Shown piece by piece: positions 52,965-61,444 of a DNA stretch of 64,000 nt. Within the stretch, counting starts at the first letter, position 1. Each line of letters begins with the position of its first letter. The stretch lies in assembly GCF_000378345.1 (NCBI RefSeq), contig NZ_KB899544.1, forward strand, positions 682,001 through 746,000, given 5' to 3'. The notes below the pieces were generated by a model. The model searched no databases. It worked only from the letters and a program-made list of their open reading frames with translations, and had not been told where the DNA came from. A program made the translations under genes and the position numbers. This DNA is from Hirschia maritima DSM 19733. GTDB taxonomy: Bacteria; Pseudomonadota; Alphaproteobacteria; Caulobacterales; Hyphomonadaceae.

Positions 52965-54098
52965 TCAATTATCTAATGGAAAGGGGCGAAGGCAAAACGC
53001 ATAGTCTCCATCTAGTGGGGTTTGGAACCAAATGTTTCTTAGGTTCTCACTAGAATAGCCTGAATAAAATGTACCGTGAGCGTGATTGTAAGGGCCGTTT
53101 TTAATGTTGGCAGCACTTAATTCGGGGACCAACGCGTTTATTGTAACTTGTCTTACATGAGGTATTTGCAGTTTTTCCAAATTCAATTCTGTCGCAATGG
53201 ATTTGGCGGCCCGTATTAGGTCGGGGAATGTTTGTGCTTCTTTGCCGGGAAGTGAGATCAAATCAATTACACTTAAAATTGGCGCAGATATCTCCGTTTC
53301 TTTGGAGATGACAGCTAACAACCAGCCTTCAATCCCTTCCGATCCTTCAAATGTAATGAATATCGGTGGAATTTTGAAATCTGGGTTACTCAAAACCCAA
53401 TTGATGGTCTTGCTGCTTCGATTTGTGTACAAATTGTCTGAGTGACGAAGCTTTGCCCAGAAAGCATCAATTTCGTTGCTGCATTCCGTGTGATCTGCGA
53501 TCAGGTTTGTGTTGTTTGGAAGTTTAAATGCGCTAGCCGCCAAAGGGGGGACTTTACCAAATCTCTCCTTACCATTGCGAGAGTTCCTAAAATTACTCAT
53601 CATATGATATCGGCGGCGTAAGCCTGATGTAATATACAGACCTGGATTAGTAATCCATTGCAATACGATGTTTGCCGTTGGTTCGAATAATGAGATGTTG
53701 TTTTTTATTCGTGGATAAATTCGGGCCGCGATTTCATTATTGTTGAGAGTGTAAGAACCAAACCCGACATTCTGCTTAATAACTTCTCTAATGAGTTTTA
53801 TGCCGACATGCAGTTGGTTGGGATGGGCAATGTGCGAGTGTCCTGAAACAGCCTTTAAGGTTTCTCCCTTGTGTGAGAAGTCCTTCACGCAGCATCCAAT
53901 AAAGCCAACCACCTCTTCATTTTGGTTTTGCACGACAAATCCAGGGGAGTGTGCACCCTGAGCGGGATTTTCTTCAAATAACCATTTCCATCCCAGTTGC
54001 GAGCGCTCTGCGAACCAAGCAGACGCCAGCAAAGAGTTTATTGCGTTTGTGTCGTCCAGCTTCACAGGCCTAATTTTTTGGGAGGAATTCGTGATCAT
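52965..54098 (-). CDS. GNAT-family acyltransferase in the holdfast region
   Basis: 377 residues. The N-terminal half is GNAT-like (IRPVKLDDTNAINSLLA, then VVQNQNEEVVGFIGCCVKD). The rest contains TLNNNEIAARIYPRIKNN and a second half ending in a strand-rich region (ITINALVPELSAANIKNGPYN-like segments). No signal peptide. Convergent with the GH5 gene. It may N- or O-acylate sugar, as other GNATs such as HfsK do in Caulobacter holdfast work; that is inference from place only. Confidence 0.7.
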   Translation of the reverse strand: MITNSSQKIRPVKLDDTNAINSLLASAWFAERSQLGWKWLFEENPAQGAHSPGFVVQNQNEEVVGFIGCCVKDFSHKGETLKAVSGHSHIAHPNQLHVGIKLIREVIKQNVGFGSYTLNNNEIAARIYPRIKNNISLFEPTANIVLQWITNPGLYITSGLRRRYHMMSNFRNSRNGKERFGKVPPLAASAFKLPNNTNLIADHTECSNEIDAFWAKLRHSDNLYTNRSSKTINWVLSNPDFKIPPIFITFEGSEGIEGWLLAVISKETEISAPILSVIDLISLPGKEAQTFPDLIRAAKSIATELNLEKLQIPHVRQVTINALVPELSAANIKNGPYNHAHGTFYSGYSSENLRNIWFQTPLDGDYAFCLRPFPLDN

Positions 54099-54506
54099 GA
54101 AATGAGTGACGTGTTCGCGTATATAAAGCTGGCTAAAATCAAAAATGAAGTGACTTGTTATGGGGGCGAAATTTCAATTCTTCAACTAGTTTTATTTTCC
54201 AAGGTAAGATGTCACTGTTTCCGTAAACTATATTTTAAACTGACCTAACATGGTAAATACACAGCAGTGAAATTTTGAGTTATCAAGTAACAATTTGATA
54301 ATTAGGGTTTCTATTCAAATAATAACAAAAGAAAATTCTTCGACAACTAGGGATATCTAAGTATTTAACGTTGTAATTAACTATAGATCAATAGAGATTT
54401 TGTTCAATGCTTACATCGCCGGAGAAGGTGATGGTTTATGGTGGAACGGCTCTAAGTTCAGTGGATATATCCCGATGAAGAGCCAAATTGTCGAAGGAAG
54501 ACACAA
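54099..54506. other. AT-rich, gene-poor region upstream of the Sel1 gene
   Basis: About 400 bases with unusually low GC. The only open frame of note is a 23-codon one starting ATG at 54407, not in frame with the next gene; I cannot support it. TTAA-N8-TTAA at 54365-54380 misses the CtrA spacing by one. It probably holds the promoter of the Sel1 gene. Confidence 0.5.
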
Positions 54507-54779
54507 ATGGCTTATGCTGATGTATCATTGGAAGCTCCTGAAGCGGGCTTAACAAAAGACTCTGCTGGTGAAGAACTTTACCGGATTGGACTTATGTATT
54601 CTACAGGAATGGGAGTTGCAGTTGATTACGTTGCAGCACACAAATGGTTTAACCTTGCCGCTGTTAAAGGCGTTCGTGAAGCACGTGAACAGCGTCGCGA
54701 AATGGTTGACTACATGTCATCTATAGAACTACGCCAAGCACAACGCGCTGCTCGCGAGTGGATGCAAAAAGCACACTAG
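54507..54779 (+). CDS. Small Sel1-repeat protein
   Basis: 90 residues with a single Sel1-like repeat at about residues 23-60 (ELYRIGLMYSTGMGVAVDYVAAHKWF), flanked by an acidic N terminus and an Arg/Gln-rich helical C terminus. No signal peptide. GAAGGAAG precedes the ATG. Sel1 repeats mediate protein contacts. It converges on hfsD and may be a small cytoplasmic partner. Function unknown. Confidence 0.75.
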   Translation: MAYADVSLEAPEAGLTKDSAGEELYRIGLMYSTGMGVAVDYVAAHKWFNLAAVKGVREAREQRREMVDYMSSIELRQAQRAAREWMQKAH

Positions 54780-54814
54780 TGGGGCTCGTTGACTGCGTAT
54801 TGAGTAGTAGGGCG

Positions 54815-55528
54815 CTAGAAGCGATCCTCTCCTAAGTCGTAGAAGAATGAAAAGTTGATTGGCAATGCACCCAAAATGTATTGCTGAATGAATTGGTTTT
54901 CATTTGCGATACGACTGCGAGATACAAATACGACATCGAACCTTTTAAGTGGTCCAATATCGAGTTTTCTCGGATCACGAAGTGCGTTTTTCACATCGAC
55001 GACACGTGTCATGATTTGGCCGTCGCGATCGCGACGCAATATAATGACCTGTTCAGGTTTGGAGGTTTCTCTCCAGCCGCCAGCAAGAACGATTGCTTGA
55101 AGTGGGTCGATTTGACCTGGCAAAGGGAAAACGCCAGGGTTATTGACTTCACCTCCAACAAAAATTTGCTGTGAGGCAAATTCTGTGGGCGTAACAGTAA
55201 GAGAAGGATCCACCAATTCTCTTGCATAAATGCGTTCCAGAATTTGCTTTAGCTCTTGCGCAGATAAATTAGCTACAACCACAGGGTCCATTAAAGGTAG
55301 ACTTATGCGGCCATCTGGCGCTATTACCACCTCGCGATCAAGTTCTGGCGCGTGCCGGAAGGTGACGTTCAACCTATCTCCAGGGTAAAATCTGTAAGCG
55401 GTATCGTCTTGAGACCATTGGGAAAATTTGGTCGCAGGGAAGTTGGGCGCGCTTGCATCAGGCTGTGGTGTCGAACATCCCGAAGTGAGGACGAAGCTTG
55501 ATGCGAAGATGGGTAGGAGCTTTTTCAT
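54815..55528 (-). CDS. hfsD: HfsD-like outer-membrane polysaccharide export lipoprotein (Wza type)
   Basis: 237 residues with a lipoprotein signal (lipobox LTSGC, Cys at residue 18), a Poly_export domain (about 45-125, with YPGDRLNVTFRHAPELDREV) and one SLBB-like segment (IFVGGEVNNPGVFPLPG). The C terminus ends in a hydrophobic stretch, ILGALPINFSFFYDL. Much shorter than E. coli Wza, but typical of HfsD. It would form the outer-membrane pore for the holdfast. Divergent from hfsA. There is a second ATG three bases upstream. Confidence 0.9.
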   Translation of the reverse strand: MKKLLPIFASSFVLTSGCSTPQPDASAPNFPATKFSQWSQDDTAYRFYPGDRLNVTFRHAPELDREVVIAPDGRISLPLMDPVVVANLSAQELKQILERIYARELVDPSLTVTPTEFASQQIFVGGEVNNPGVFPLPGQIDPLQAIVLAGGWRETSKPEQVIILRRDRDGQIMTRVVDVKNALRDPRKLDIGPLKRFDVVFVSRSRIANENQFIQQYILGALPINFSFFYDLGEDRF

Positions 55529-55625
55529 CATGATGCTTTCTTATTGCATCTCTTTTGGATAATAAAATATTAAGGCAAATCAAGCCACAAACAGTGAAGT
55601 TTTATAAATACAGCAGAATTAGAAT

Positions 55626-57116
55626 ATGACGCAAGCCAATCAAACTGCACAAATGATAGATCGCCGCGAACAGCGTGGTGTAAATTTGCGCGTGCGCCCA
55701 CGTTTTGGACTTGGCGATGTATTGCTACAATTGTGGCGATCATTGTGGATTATGCTGCTTGTATTCATTCCACTATTTGTCCTTGGGATCCTGTTTGCAA
55801 CGACATTACCGAAGAACTACATCGCTGCTGGAACCATGCAGGTTACATTCGATAAGCAATACATTTACGATCCATTAGTTGGGGATGCTGGTCGCGGTGT
55901 CTCTATTGATGCTGAAGCCGTTGTGAGCGCTGAGGCAGAGAAAGCAAATTCTCCTATTTTAGTTCGCCGTGTATTGGGATCATTGGGAATTGAAAATGTT
56001 TATCCCAAAATTGCTGCGGAAATTTCTGAGACGGATAATGTTGAACGAATTAGAAAGCTAGAGACAGCAGCTTTTGAAGCAATGAATTCAAATTACTGGG
56101 CGTCTCACGGAACAAAGTCACCATTGCTTACTTTTGCATTTAAGCACGAAGATCCTAAAATTGCTGCAAATGTTGTGAACCACTTTCTTGAACAGTTTAT
56201 GGATTACCGTGAAATTGGAACGGATAAAGTTGATATTGAAGCTGTTGCGGGTCAGAGACGTCGAGTAGGAAGTTCTTTGGAAGATGCTGAAACGGCTTTA
56301 CGTGATTTTCTCGTGAAAAATAACATTGGTGAGTTTGAAGCAGAAAGAATTACTTTAGCTGAGACGTTAGCTAATTTGCGGACCGAATTCCTCAGTGCTG
56401 AAGCTCAAGCTAAAGAAAGTGAAGGGCGGTTAAATGCTCTGAGAGCTATGCTGCCTGAAACACCGGAAACGATTGCGTTGCATGTAGAAACCGATGCTGC
56501 TCAACGCCTTCTTGATCTCCAGTTAGAACGCGAACAATTGCTTTTAAGGTATTTGCCAGACAGCCGCGCTGTGCTGGAGCTGGATGCCCGTATAGCAAGT
56601 ATGAAAGCTCTGCTTGAAAGTGAAGATAGCGGTGTGCGTAGAACAGGACCAAACCCTGCCTATCAGGAGTTAGTTTCAACCATTACTTCCGTTCGCACTG
56701 ACATGGATGCCGCAAATTCAAGAGCAGCTGAATTAGAACGTCAAATTTCACAAGTTTCAGCGCGCCAGCGTGAATTCGTCAAAATTCAACCTCGCTACAA
56801 AGAATTGAGCAGAGATAGAGATGTGTTGGAAACAGCGATGGTTGAGCTTGCGACACGAGAAGAAACCAAGCGAGCCGAAATAGAAATTTCCAAAGGCTCA
56901 AGTGGAAGTGTCGTCATTCTTGATAGAGCGCTACCACCTACAAAAGGATCTAGCATGAAGCTTCCTGTTGCGCTGGCAACTTTGCTATTTTCTGGATTTA
57001 CAGCGTTGATCGCTGGATTATTGGTTGCATTTAGTCGTAAAGGGCTATCAACACGTCGTTCAACTGAGAAGACAATTGGTTTGCCAGTTGTTGGGGTGAC
57101 GTCAAAACAAAAATAA
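55626..57116 (+). CDS. hfsA: HfsA-like polysaccharide co-polymerase (Wzc N-terminal type)
   Basis: 496 residues. Two transmembrane segments (about residues 37-62, LWIMLLVFIPLFVLGIL, and about 455-480, LPVALATLLFSGFTALIAG), with a long periplasmic coiled-coil region between (about 200-420, rich in Glu, Ala, Leu and Arg). Wzz-type GTMQVTF region near residue 78. No C-terminal kinase domain, which is supplied by the next gene. Divergent from hfsD. Confidence 0.92.
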   Translation: MTQANQTAQMIDRREQRGVNLRVRPRFGLGDVLLQLWRSLWIMLLVFIPLFVLGILFATTLPKNYIAAGTMQVTFDKQYIYDPLVGDAGRGVSIDAEAVVSAEAEKANSPILVRRVLGSLGIENVYPKIAAEISETDNVERIRKLETAAFEAMNSNYWASHGTKSPLLTFAFKHEDPKIAANVVNHFLEQFMDYREIGTDKVDIEAVAGQRRRVGSSLEDAETALRDFLVKNNIGEFEAERITLAETLANLRTEFLSAEAQAKESEGRLNALRAMLPETPETIALHVETDAAQRLLDLQLEREQLLLRYLPDSRAVLELDARIASMKALLESEDSGVRRTGPNPAYQELVSTITSVRTDMDAANSRAAELERQISQVSARQREFVKIQPRYKELSRDRDVLETAMVELATREETKRAEIEISKGSSGSVVILDRALPPTKGSSMKLPVALATLLFSGFTALIAGLLVAFSRKGLSTRRSTEKTIGLPVVGVTSKQK

Positions 57117-57235
57117 TTGCCCAGTTAAAAAAATGCGGGTGAATAGGAATGAAGCGGCCTTTCCATATATTTAACATAGTCTCTATAGATTGAGCGTTAG
57201 ATTGGCTGCCAGAGTGGGTGTAGTATTTTAATACC

Positions 57236-57946
57236 ATGAAAGATTTACGCAAAGATCTAACGGAAACATGGCGCGTTGCCACGCGTGCACCTGTGGACAA
57301 TGGTGGCCGTATGATCATGTTCATGTCAGCTTTAGAAGGTGAAGGCACATCAAGTGTGGCCGCATCGTTTGCGATGTTGGCAGCACAACGGGCACGTAAA
57401 GGTGTTTGGCTTGTAGATTTGAATCTGATGGGAGGTCGCCTCTTTAAAGCATTTGATCGCGGTGGAGAATTTGTCGACACTTATGGTCAAGTTGGACCGG
57501 CTCATAATGCTGAAACTGCAGGCTCTTCTTTTTTCTCAATCTCGCCACCACCACCTCCACCACCTGCTGGTCAAAAGAAAGATGCGGGCTTATTCGTTAT
57601 GCATCGTGTTGGTGATACAAAATTGCTTGTTTCTCGTTTTCGGAAAGAGCGCTTAGAGGCTAGTGCGCAAGTTCGCATCAAAACGGGTGAAGATTATTGG
57701 AAAGCAGTTCGTGAAATTGCGGACTGGATAATTGTTGATGCGCCGGCTTTAGAAGCTTCCCCAGCAGGATTGGCGATATGCGCACAAATGGATGCAACTG
57801 CACTTGTTGTTCGTGCAGATAAAACGCCTGCAACCGAGGTTTCTAGGCTCGGTCAAGAAATTGAGGGCCATGGTGGTACATGCATGGGGGTCGTTCTCAA
57901 TGCGACTAAATTTGATGCTCGTATTGCGGATGAAATTTCGGGCTAA
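57236..57946 (+). CDS. hfsB: HfsB-like BY-kinase relative with degenerate Walker A
   Basis: 236 residues, all cytoplasmic. The fold resembles BY-kinases/CpsD: MFMSALEGEGTSSVAASF takes the Walker A place (residues 28-44), but the G-x-G-K-S/T lysine is Thr38 (GEGTSS). Walker A'-like VWLVDLNLMGG and Walker B-like WIIVDAPAL remain. There is no Tyr-rich C-terminal tail. A run of seven prolines interrupts the middle. It would partner HfsA, perhaps without kinase activity. No strong ribosome binding site is visible. Spacing to hfsA is about 120 bases. Confidence 0.85.
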   Translation: MKDLRKDLTETWRVATRAPVDNGGRMIMFMSALEGEGTSSVAASFAMLAAQRARKGVWLVDLNLMGGRLFKAFDRGGEFVDTYGQVGPAHNAETAGSSFFSISPPPPPPPAGQKKDAGLFVMHRVGDTKLLVSRFRKERLEASAQVRIKTGEDYWKAVREIADWIIVDAPALEASPAGLAICAQMDATALVVRADKTPATEVSRLGQEIEGHGGTCMGVVLNATKFDARIADEISG

Positions 57947-57998
57947 TCTTATAGCTGTTTTACTAAATTGAAGCGTTAAAGAGAGGCAGGAGGTTTCA

Positions 57999-58688
57999 AT
58001 GGATCTAGATATTGATGTCCTGCTAAAAAATGATACGTGGCTCGCCAATATTCCTACCAAAGTGCGCGCTGAGTTTGTGTCAAATATTCGTGTTAAAAAT
58101 GTTGCTCCGGAAACCATTATTTTCTCGGAAGGTGATGAGCCAACCGCTTTTCTGGGGTTGCTCTCGGGCGAAGTAGGAATACGAAAATACACTTTTGATG
58201 GCGATGAATCCTTACTTACAAAACTAACTCCAGTGCATTGGTTTGGGGAAATGTCATTTCTGGATGGTCAACCTCGAACTCATACCGCCATAGCACTTTC
58301 TGAAGTGACATTAGCGATGGTAAACAGAACTGACGTTCAGCGAATGTTGAAAGACCATTCATCGCTTTTTCAGGCATTTGTGATGCAGTTATGCCATCAC
58401 ACACGTCTTTTGTATTCAGCCGTCGACGATTTCATGTTGATGTCGCCAGAAAGGCTGCTTGCCAAGCGAATGTTGGAACTTCTTCAACAATCAAAACACG
58501 ATCAAAGTGTAGAGTGTAGTCAAGATGAATTAGCGCGACTGGTTGGCGTATCAAGGCAAAGTATAAACCGCACGCTATCGCGATGGGAAAGTCGTGGATT
58601 GATTGAGCGTGGTTATGGAAAGATCAACGTGTTGTCCAAACAAGCGATAGAACGCGTGCTGGCCGGGCAATTCGGCAAACGATCTTAA
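57999..58688 (+). CDS. Crp/Fnr-family transcriptional regulator
   Basis: 229 residues. Cyclic-nucleotide-binding-type jelly roll (about 25-130, with IFSEGDEPTAFLGLLSGEVGI and HWFGEMSFLDGQPRTHTA) and a C-terminal HTH_Crp (SQDELARLVGVSRQSINRTLSRW). No Fnr-type N-terminal cysteine cluster, so a redox role of that kind is unlikely. GGCAGGAGG precedes the ATG. Located between hfsB and the glycosyltransferase operon, it is a natural candidate regulator of the locus. Confidence 0.92.
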   Translation: MDLDIDVLLKNDTWLANIPTKVRAEFVSNIRVKNVAPETIIFSEGDEPTAFLGLLSGEVGIRKYTFDGDESLLTKLTPVHWFGEMSFLDGQPRTHTAIALSEVTLAMVNRTDVQRMLKDHSSLFQAFVMQLCHHTRLLYSAVDDFMLMSPERLLAKRMLELLQQSKHDQSVECSQDELARLVGVSRQSINRTLSRWESRGLIERGYGKINVLSKQAIERVLAGQFGKRS

Positions 58689-58705
58689 TTTGTCAAAGTG
58701 GTTAT

Positions 58706-59686
58706 CTAAGAAGGTGCGTGCTGGGTCGTTTTCTTCTTCTTGGATAAATCGCCGTAGAATTTAAATTCAAAAGGGGGAAACCATAATGGCTTACCCAAAC
58801 CGCGGATAGCTTTGTCTAGCATGAAAGCACGTTTAGGATAGCGCACAGCAAACATCACTAGTGCTATTACGCCGTAAACAATGAATTGGCCTGTTCCTAT
58901 AATCATCCACATTATCAGGCGAGGGAGGTCGACACCCTTTGAATTGCGCCAACAATTTGTTGATGGCCCCTGACCGTAGGCAAATGCACGTTTTAGAGTG
59001 TAGCCCAAATGAGCTCGGCTTGCTGGAACGTGTTCGTCAACAACAGCGTTGTGGGCCCAACCAAAAGTTTCTCCACCTTTTTCAACACGTGCAAAGAGAT
59101 AATCGTCTTCGCCGCCTGTCTCGTTTGCGATTTTTGCGAAGAAAGGTGCGTCCTTATCAAGGCATGGAGCAATGCGGTCGAGGTCTAAAAGTGCATTTCC
59201 GCAACCAAATGCTGTGTCTATAATTTGAGTTTGGTCTGGACCTTCGCGTGAGAAGAAGTCTTCTAAATATTCTTTATGAGCTTCTGGAGCTTCGGCCGGT
59301 AGAACAGTTTCCACAGGGCCAAATACAACTGCTGCATCAAGTGTCGTGTGAGCAGATAGAAGGGCATCTAGCCATCCATTTTGGGCAGTTTCATCGTCAT
59401 CAATAAAAGCGATAATACGCGAGTTCGCGCTCGCCAATCCAGCATTTCGAGCGTTCGAGACACCGGGGGTGGGCTCGCTTACATAAATAATTGGCACACG
59501 GCTATTTGGGGCAAGTTGTTTTACAATGCCTTCAGCACCTGCTTCAGGTGAGTTGTCAGCTATTACAATTTCCGCCGTTTCTAATGATGCGTCTGACATC
59601 GCCAAAATGCTTTCAACCGCATTCTTCAATCCGTCGTTTCGGCGGAATGTTGGGATGACAATGCTGACACTGACTGATTGGCTCAT
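58706..59686 (-). CDS. GT2-family glycosyltransferase with C-terminal membrane segment
   Basis: 326 residues. GT-A core starts VSIVIPTFRRNDGLKNAVESI; metal-binding DDD in IIAFIDDDETAQNGW; acceptor-side acid in NETGGEDDYLF. A membrane segment lies at about 265-290 (LIMWMIIGTGQFIVYGVIAL). It starts in the stop codon of hfsH (ATGA overlap), so it is translationally coupled. A role like HfsG or HfsL in repeat-unit synthesis is likely; which cannot be told. Confidence 0.9.
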   Translation of the reverse strand: MSQSVSVSIVIPTFRRNDGLKNAVESILAMSDASLETAEIVIADNSPEAGAEGIVKQLAPNSRVPIIYVSEPTPGVSNARNAGLASANSRIIAFIDDDETAQNGWLDALLSAHTTLDAAVVFGPVETVLPAEAPEAHKEYLEDFFSREGPDQTQIIDTAFGCGNALLDLDRIAPCLDKDAPFFAKIANETGGEDDYLFARVEKGGETFGWAHNAVVDEHVPASRAHLGYTLKRAFAYGQGPSTNCWRNSKGVDLPRLIMWMIIGTGQFIVYGVIALVMFAVRYPKRAFMLDKAIRGLGKPLWFPPFEFKFYGDLSKKKKTTQHAPS

Positions 59687-60450
59687 GCGATAACCCCGAA
59701 CTCTTTCGCTGCTTGCGTAGGCGTGGATAGAGTTGCGCCAAGGCTAACTGCTTGCTGCGCTAAATCAGTGAGTAGTTTCGAGGTTGTACCAAATCCTGTA
59801 GGCTCATCAGACACATCGTGAGTAAAGATGATCACCCATCCACCTGTTTTTCCAGCGGCCTCTATTGCATTTTTAGCGCGATTTTCGGTCATGGGGTTGC
59901 CGTTTAATTCATAGCACCGCAATTGAGCCAAATCGACTTTCCCAAGGTTTGTGCCCGGAAGGATACCGCGGCATAGATCGAATTGTTCAAAGACTTCCTT
60001 CTTTGTGTCGTACAGTGTTTCACCATACGGATAGGCCAAGCTAGTGGGACGATTCTTCAGCCCCGCTTCCGCTAAATGGCGCAAATTGGTTTTAATGTCC
60101 TCTAATACGGTGAGACGATCAGTGAGAGCGCAATCCATGTGGCTGTGGGTGTGCGCACCTATTTCATGGCCACGGTTTTCAAGGTCCAGCATGGTGGCGA
60201 TATCGTACATTTTGCCATAGGGCCCTGTTTCGCCGATCATTTTTGTACAGGCATAAAATGCTGCTTTTCCATCGTGCTTTTCAACAATGTCCGCACCGTT
60301 TACTGCTGAAAGGGGGAAGTCATCAAAAGTGAAAGACACATGAAATTTGTCACCAGAAATAATGGCTGGGGCAGCGTGTCTCCATTGCGTCATTCGGCGT
60401 TTTAATTTGGCCGGCAGTGTACGAGAAGGGTTGTGTTCCCAATCAATCAT
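59683..60450 (-). CDS. hfsH: HfsH-like polysaccharide deacetylase (NodB domain)
   Basis: 255 residues from ATG 60450 after GGAGG. All NodB motifs are present: TFDD (Asp43, Asp44), zinc-binding HTHSH (His100, His104), AYPYGE, and FTHDV near the C terminus. No signal peptide, so it would work in the cytoplasm, as HfsH is thought to do on GlcNAc-containing lipid-linked units. It overlaps the upstream GT2 gene by 8 bases and the downstream one by 4. Confidence 0.93.
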   Translation of the reverse strand: MIDWEHNPSRTLPAKLKRRMTQWRHAAPAIISGDKFHVSFTFDDFPLSAVNGADIVEKHDGKAAFYACTKMIGETGPYGKMYDIATMLDLENRGHEIGAHTHSHMDCALTDRLTVLEDIKTNLRHLAEAGLKNRPTSLAYPYGETLYDTKKEVFEQFDLCRGILPGTNLGKVDLAQLRCYELNGNPMTENRAKNAIEAAGKTGGWVIIFTHDVSDEPTGFGTTSKLLTDLAQQAVSLGATLSTPTQAAKEFGVIA

Positions 60451-61432
60451 GAAGTGCCTCCGCGTATACAAGTGCCCGCCATAGTTTTAGGGCGCGCCCC
60501 CTAAAACTAGTAGGCAGGAAAGTAGAAGAAATGATGAATTTACTTATGCCTTTAAAAGCAGGTTTTAAGGGCAGAGGTGATAGTGCAGTGGCTGCTTTGA
60601 ATAGGCTTGTTGATTGGAGCTCTTCCGGGTGTTTCCCGACGGCTTTTGTGAAGTTTGCGCCAGACCCACCATATTTGCGCATTAGGTCTTCGTCTGTATC
60701 CAATCCGAGGTGTGTCGCAGTATTGTCTAGGTGAATGATCGGGTAGGCCTTAGCAATACGCAACCCCCAGTCCACATCCTCCCAGCCCCAGCCTTGAAAA
60801 CTTTCATCAAAGGGAATTTCTTCAAACAAATCCTTGTGGGCCATGACGTTGCTTGTGAATACATAACGTCCTGGTTCCATGCTTCTTACATTTGCAGGAA
60901 CACATTCGGATTGTTCGGCTTGCCATCGATGTAGCGAAAACTCTTTTTCTAATGAAGCTTGCTTCAAAGAGAAACCGCCAACGACCAATTTGGGCGCGCT
61001 ATGGCGTTCGATTTCAGCTAGGTAATTTGAAAGAAATTCGGGATCATCTGGAAGCATATCAGCATCGAGCATCAATACCCACTCATTGCGCGCGTGATGC
61101 AAAAGTCGATTACGGGCACCAGATCTTCCTAGGTTTTTATGTGAACAAACTATTCGAATTGGAAAGTGTTGTTGTGCGGCTAACTCTCTCGCGGCTTTGA
61201 TCTTTTCAGGGACTTTGCCACCGTCATCAAACAAGATGAATTCAGTTCGTTCGATGTTCTCACATGATGCCAATGAACTGATGAGAGGGGTTGGATCATC
61301 CATATAAGTTGGAACGAGCACCGAAAGCGTTTGTTGGGCCGAGGTTTCCCATTGTGAATTGTCAAAAGTTGTTTCGTTGGAATTTGAGGCGCTTCCCTTT
61401 AAGGATACGTCTGAAACATTCTCTTCTGACAT
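60443..61432 (-). CDS. GT2-family glycosyltransferase, galactosyltransferase-type C terminus
   Basis: 329 residues. GT2 core TLSVLVPTYMDDP and metal-binding DAD in WVLMLDADMLPDD; galactosyltransferase-type WGWEDVDWGLRI (about residue 220) is the catalytic-base region. No membrane segment. It lies 12 bases after the hfsE-like gene and overlaps hfsH. Likely adds the second or later sugar of the holdfast repeat. Confidence 0.9.
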   Translation of the reverse strand: MSEENVSDVSLKGSASNSNETTFDNSQWETSAQQTLSVLVPTYMDDPTPLISSLASCENIERTEFILFDDGGKVPEKIKAARELAAQQHFPIRIVCSHKNLGRSGARNRLLHHARNEWVLMLDADMLPDDPEFLSNYLAEIERHSAPKLVVGGFSLKQASLEKEFSLHRWQAEQSECVPANVRSMEPGRYVFTSNVMAHKDLFEEIPFDESFQGWGWEDVDWGLRIAKAYPIIHLDNTATHLGLDTDEDLMRKYGGSGANFTKAVGKHPEELQSTSLFKAATALSPLPLKPAFKGISKFIISSTFLPTSFRGRALKLWRALVYAEALHD

Positions 61433-61444
61433 TTGATAGCTCGC

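Noticed and set aside
54365-54380. TTAA-N8-TTAA resembling a CtrA box
   Set aside because: The spacer is eight bases, not seven, in very AT-rich sequence.
54407-54478. A 23-codon open frame upstream of the Sel1 gene
   Set aside because: No ribosome binding site, out of frame with the next gene, and no recognisable sequence.
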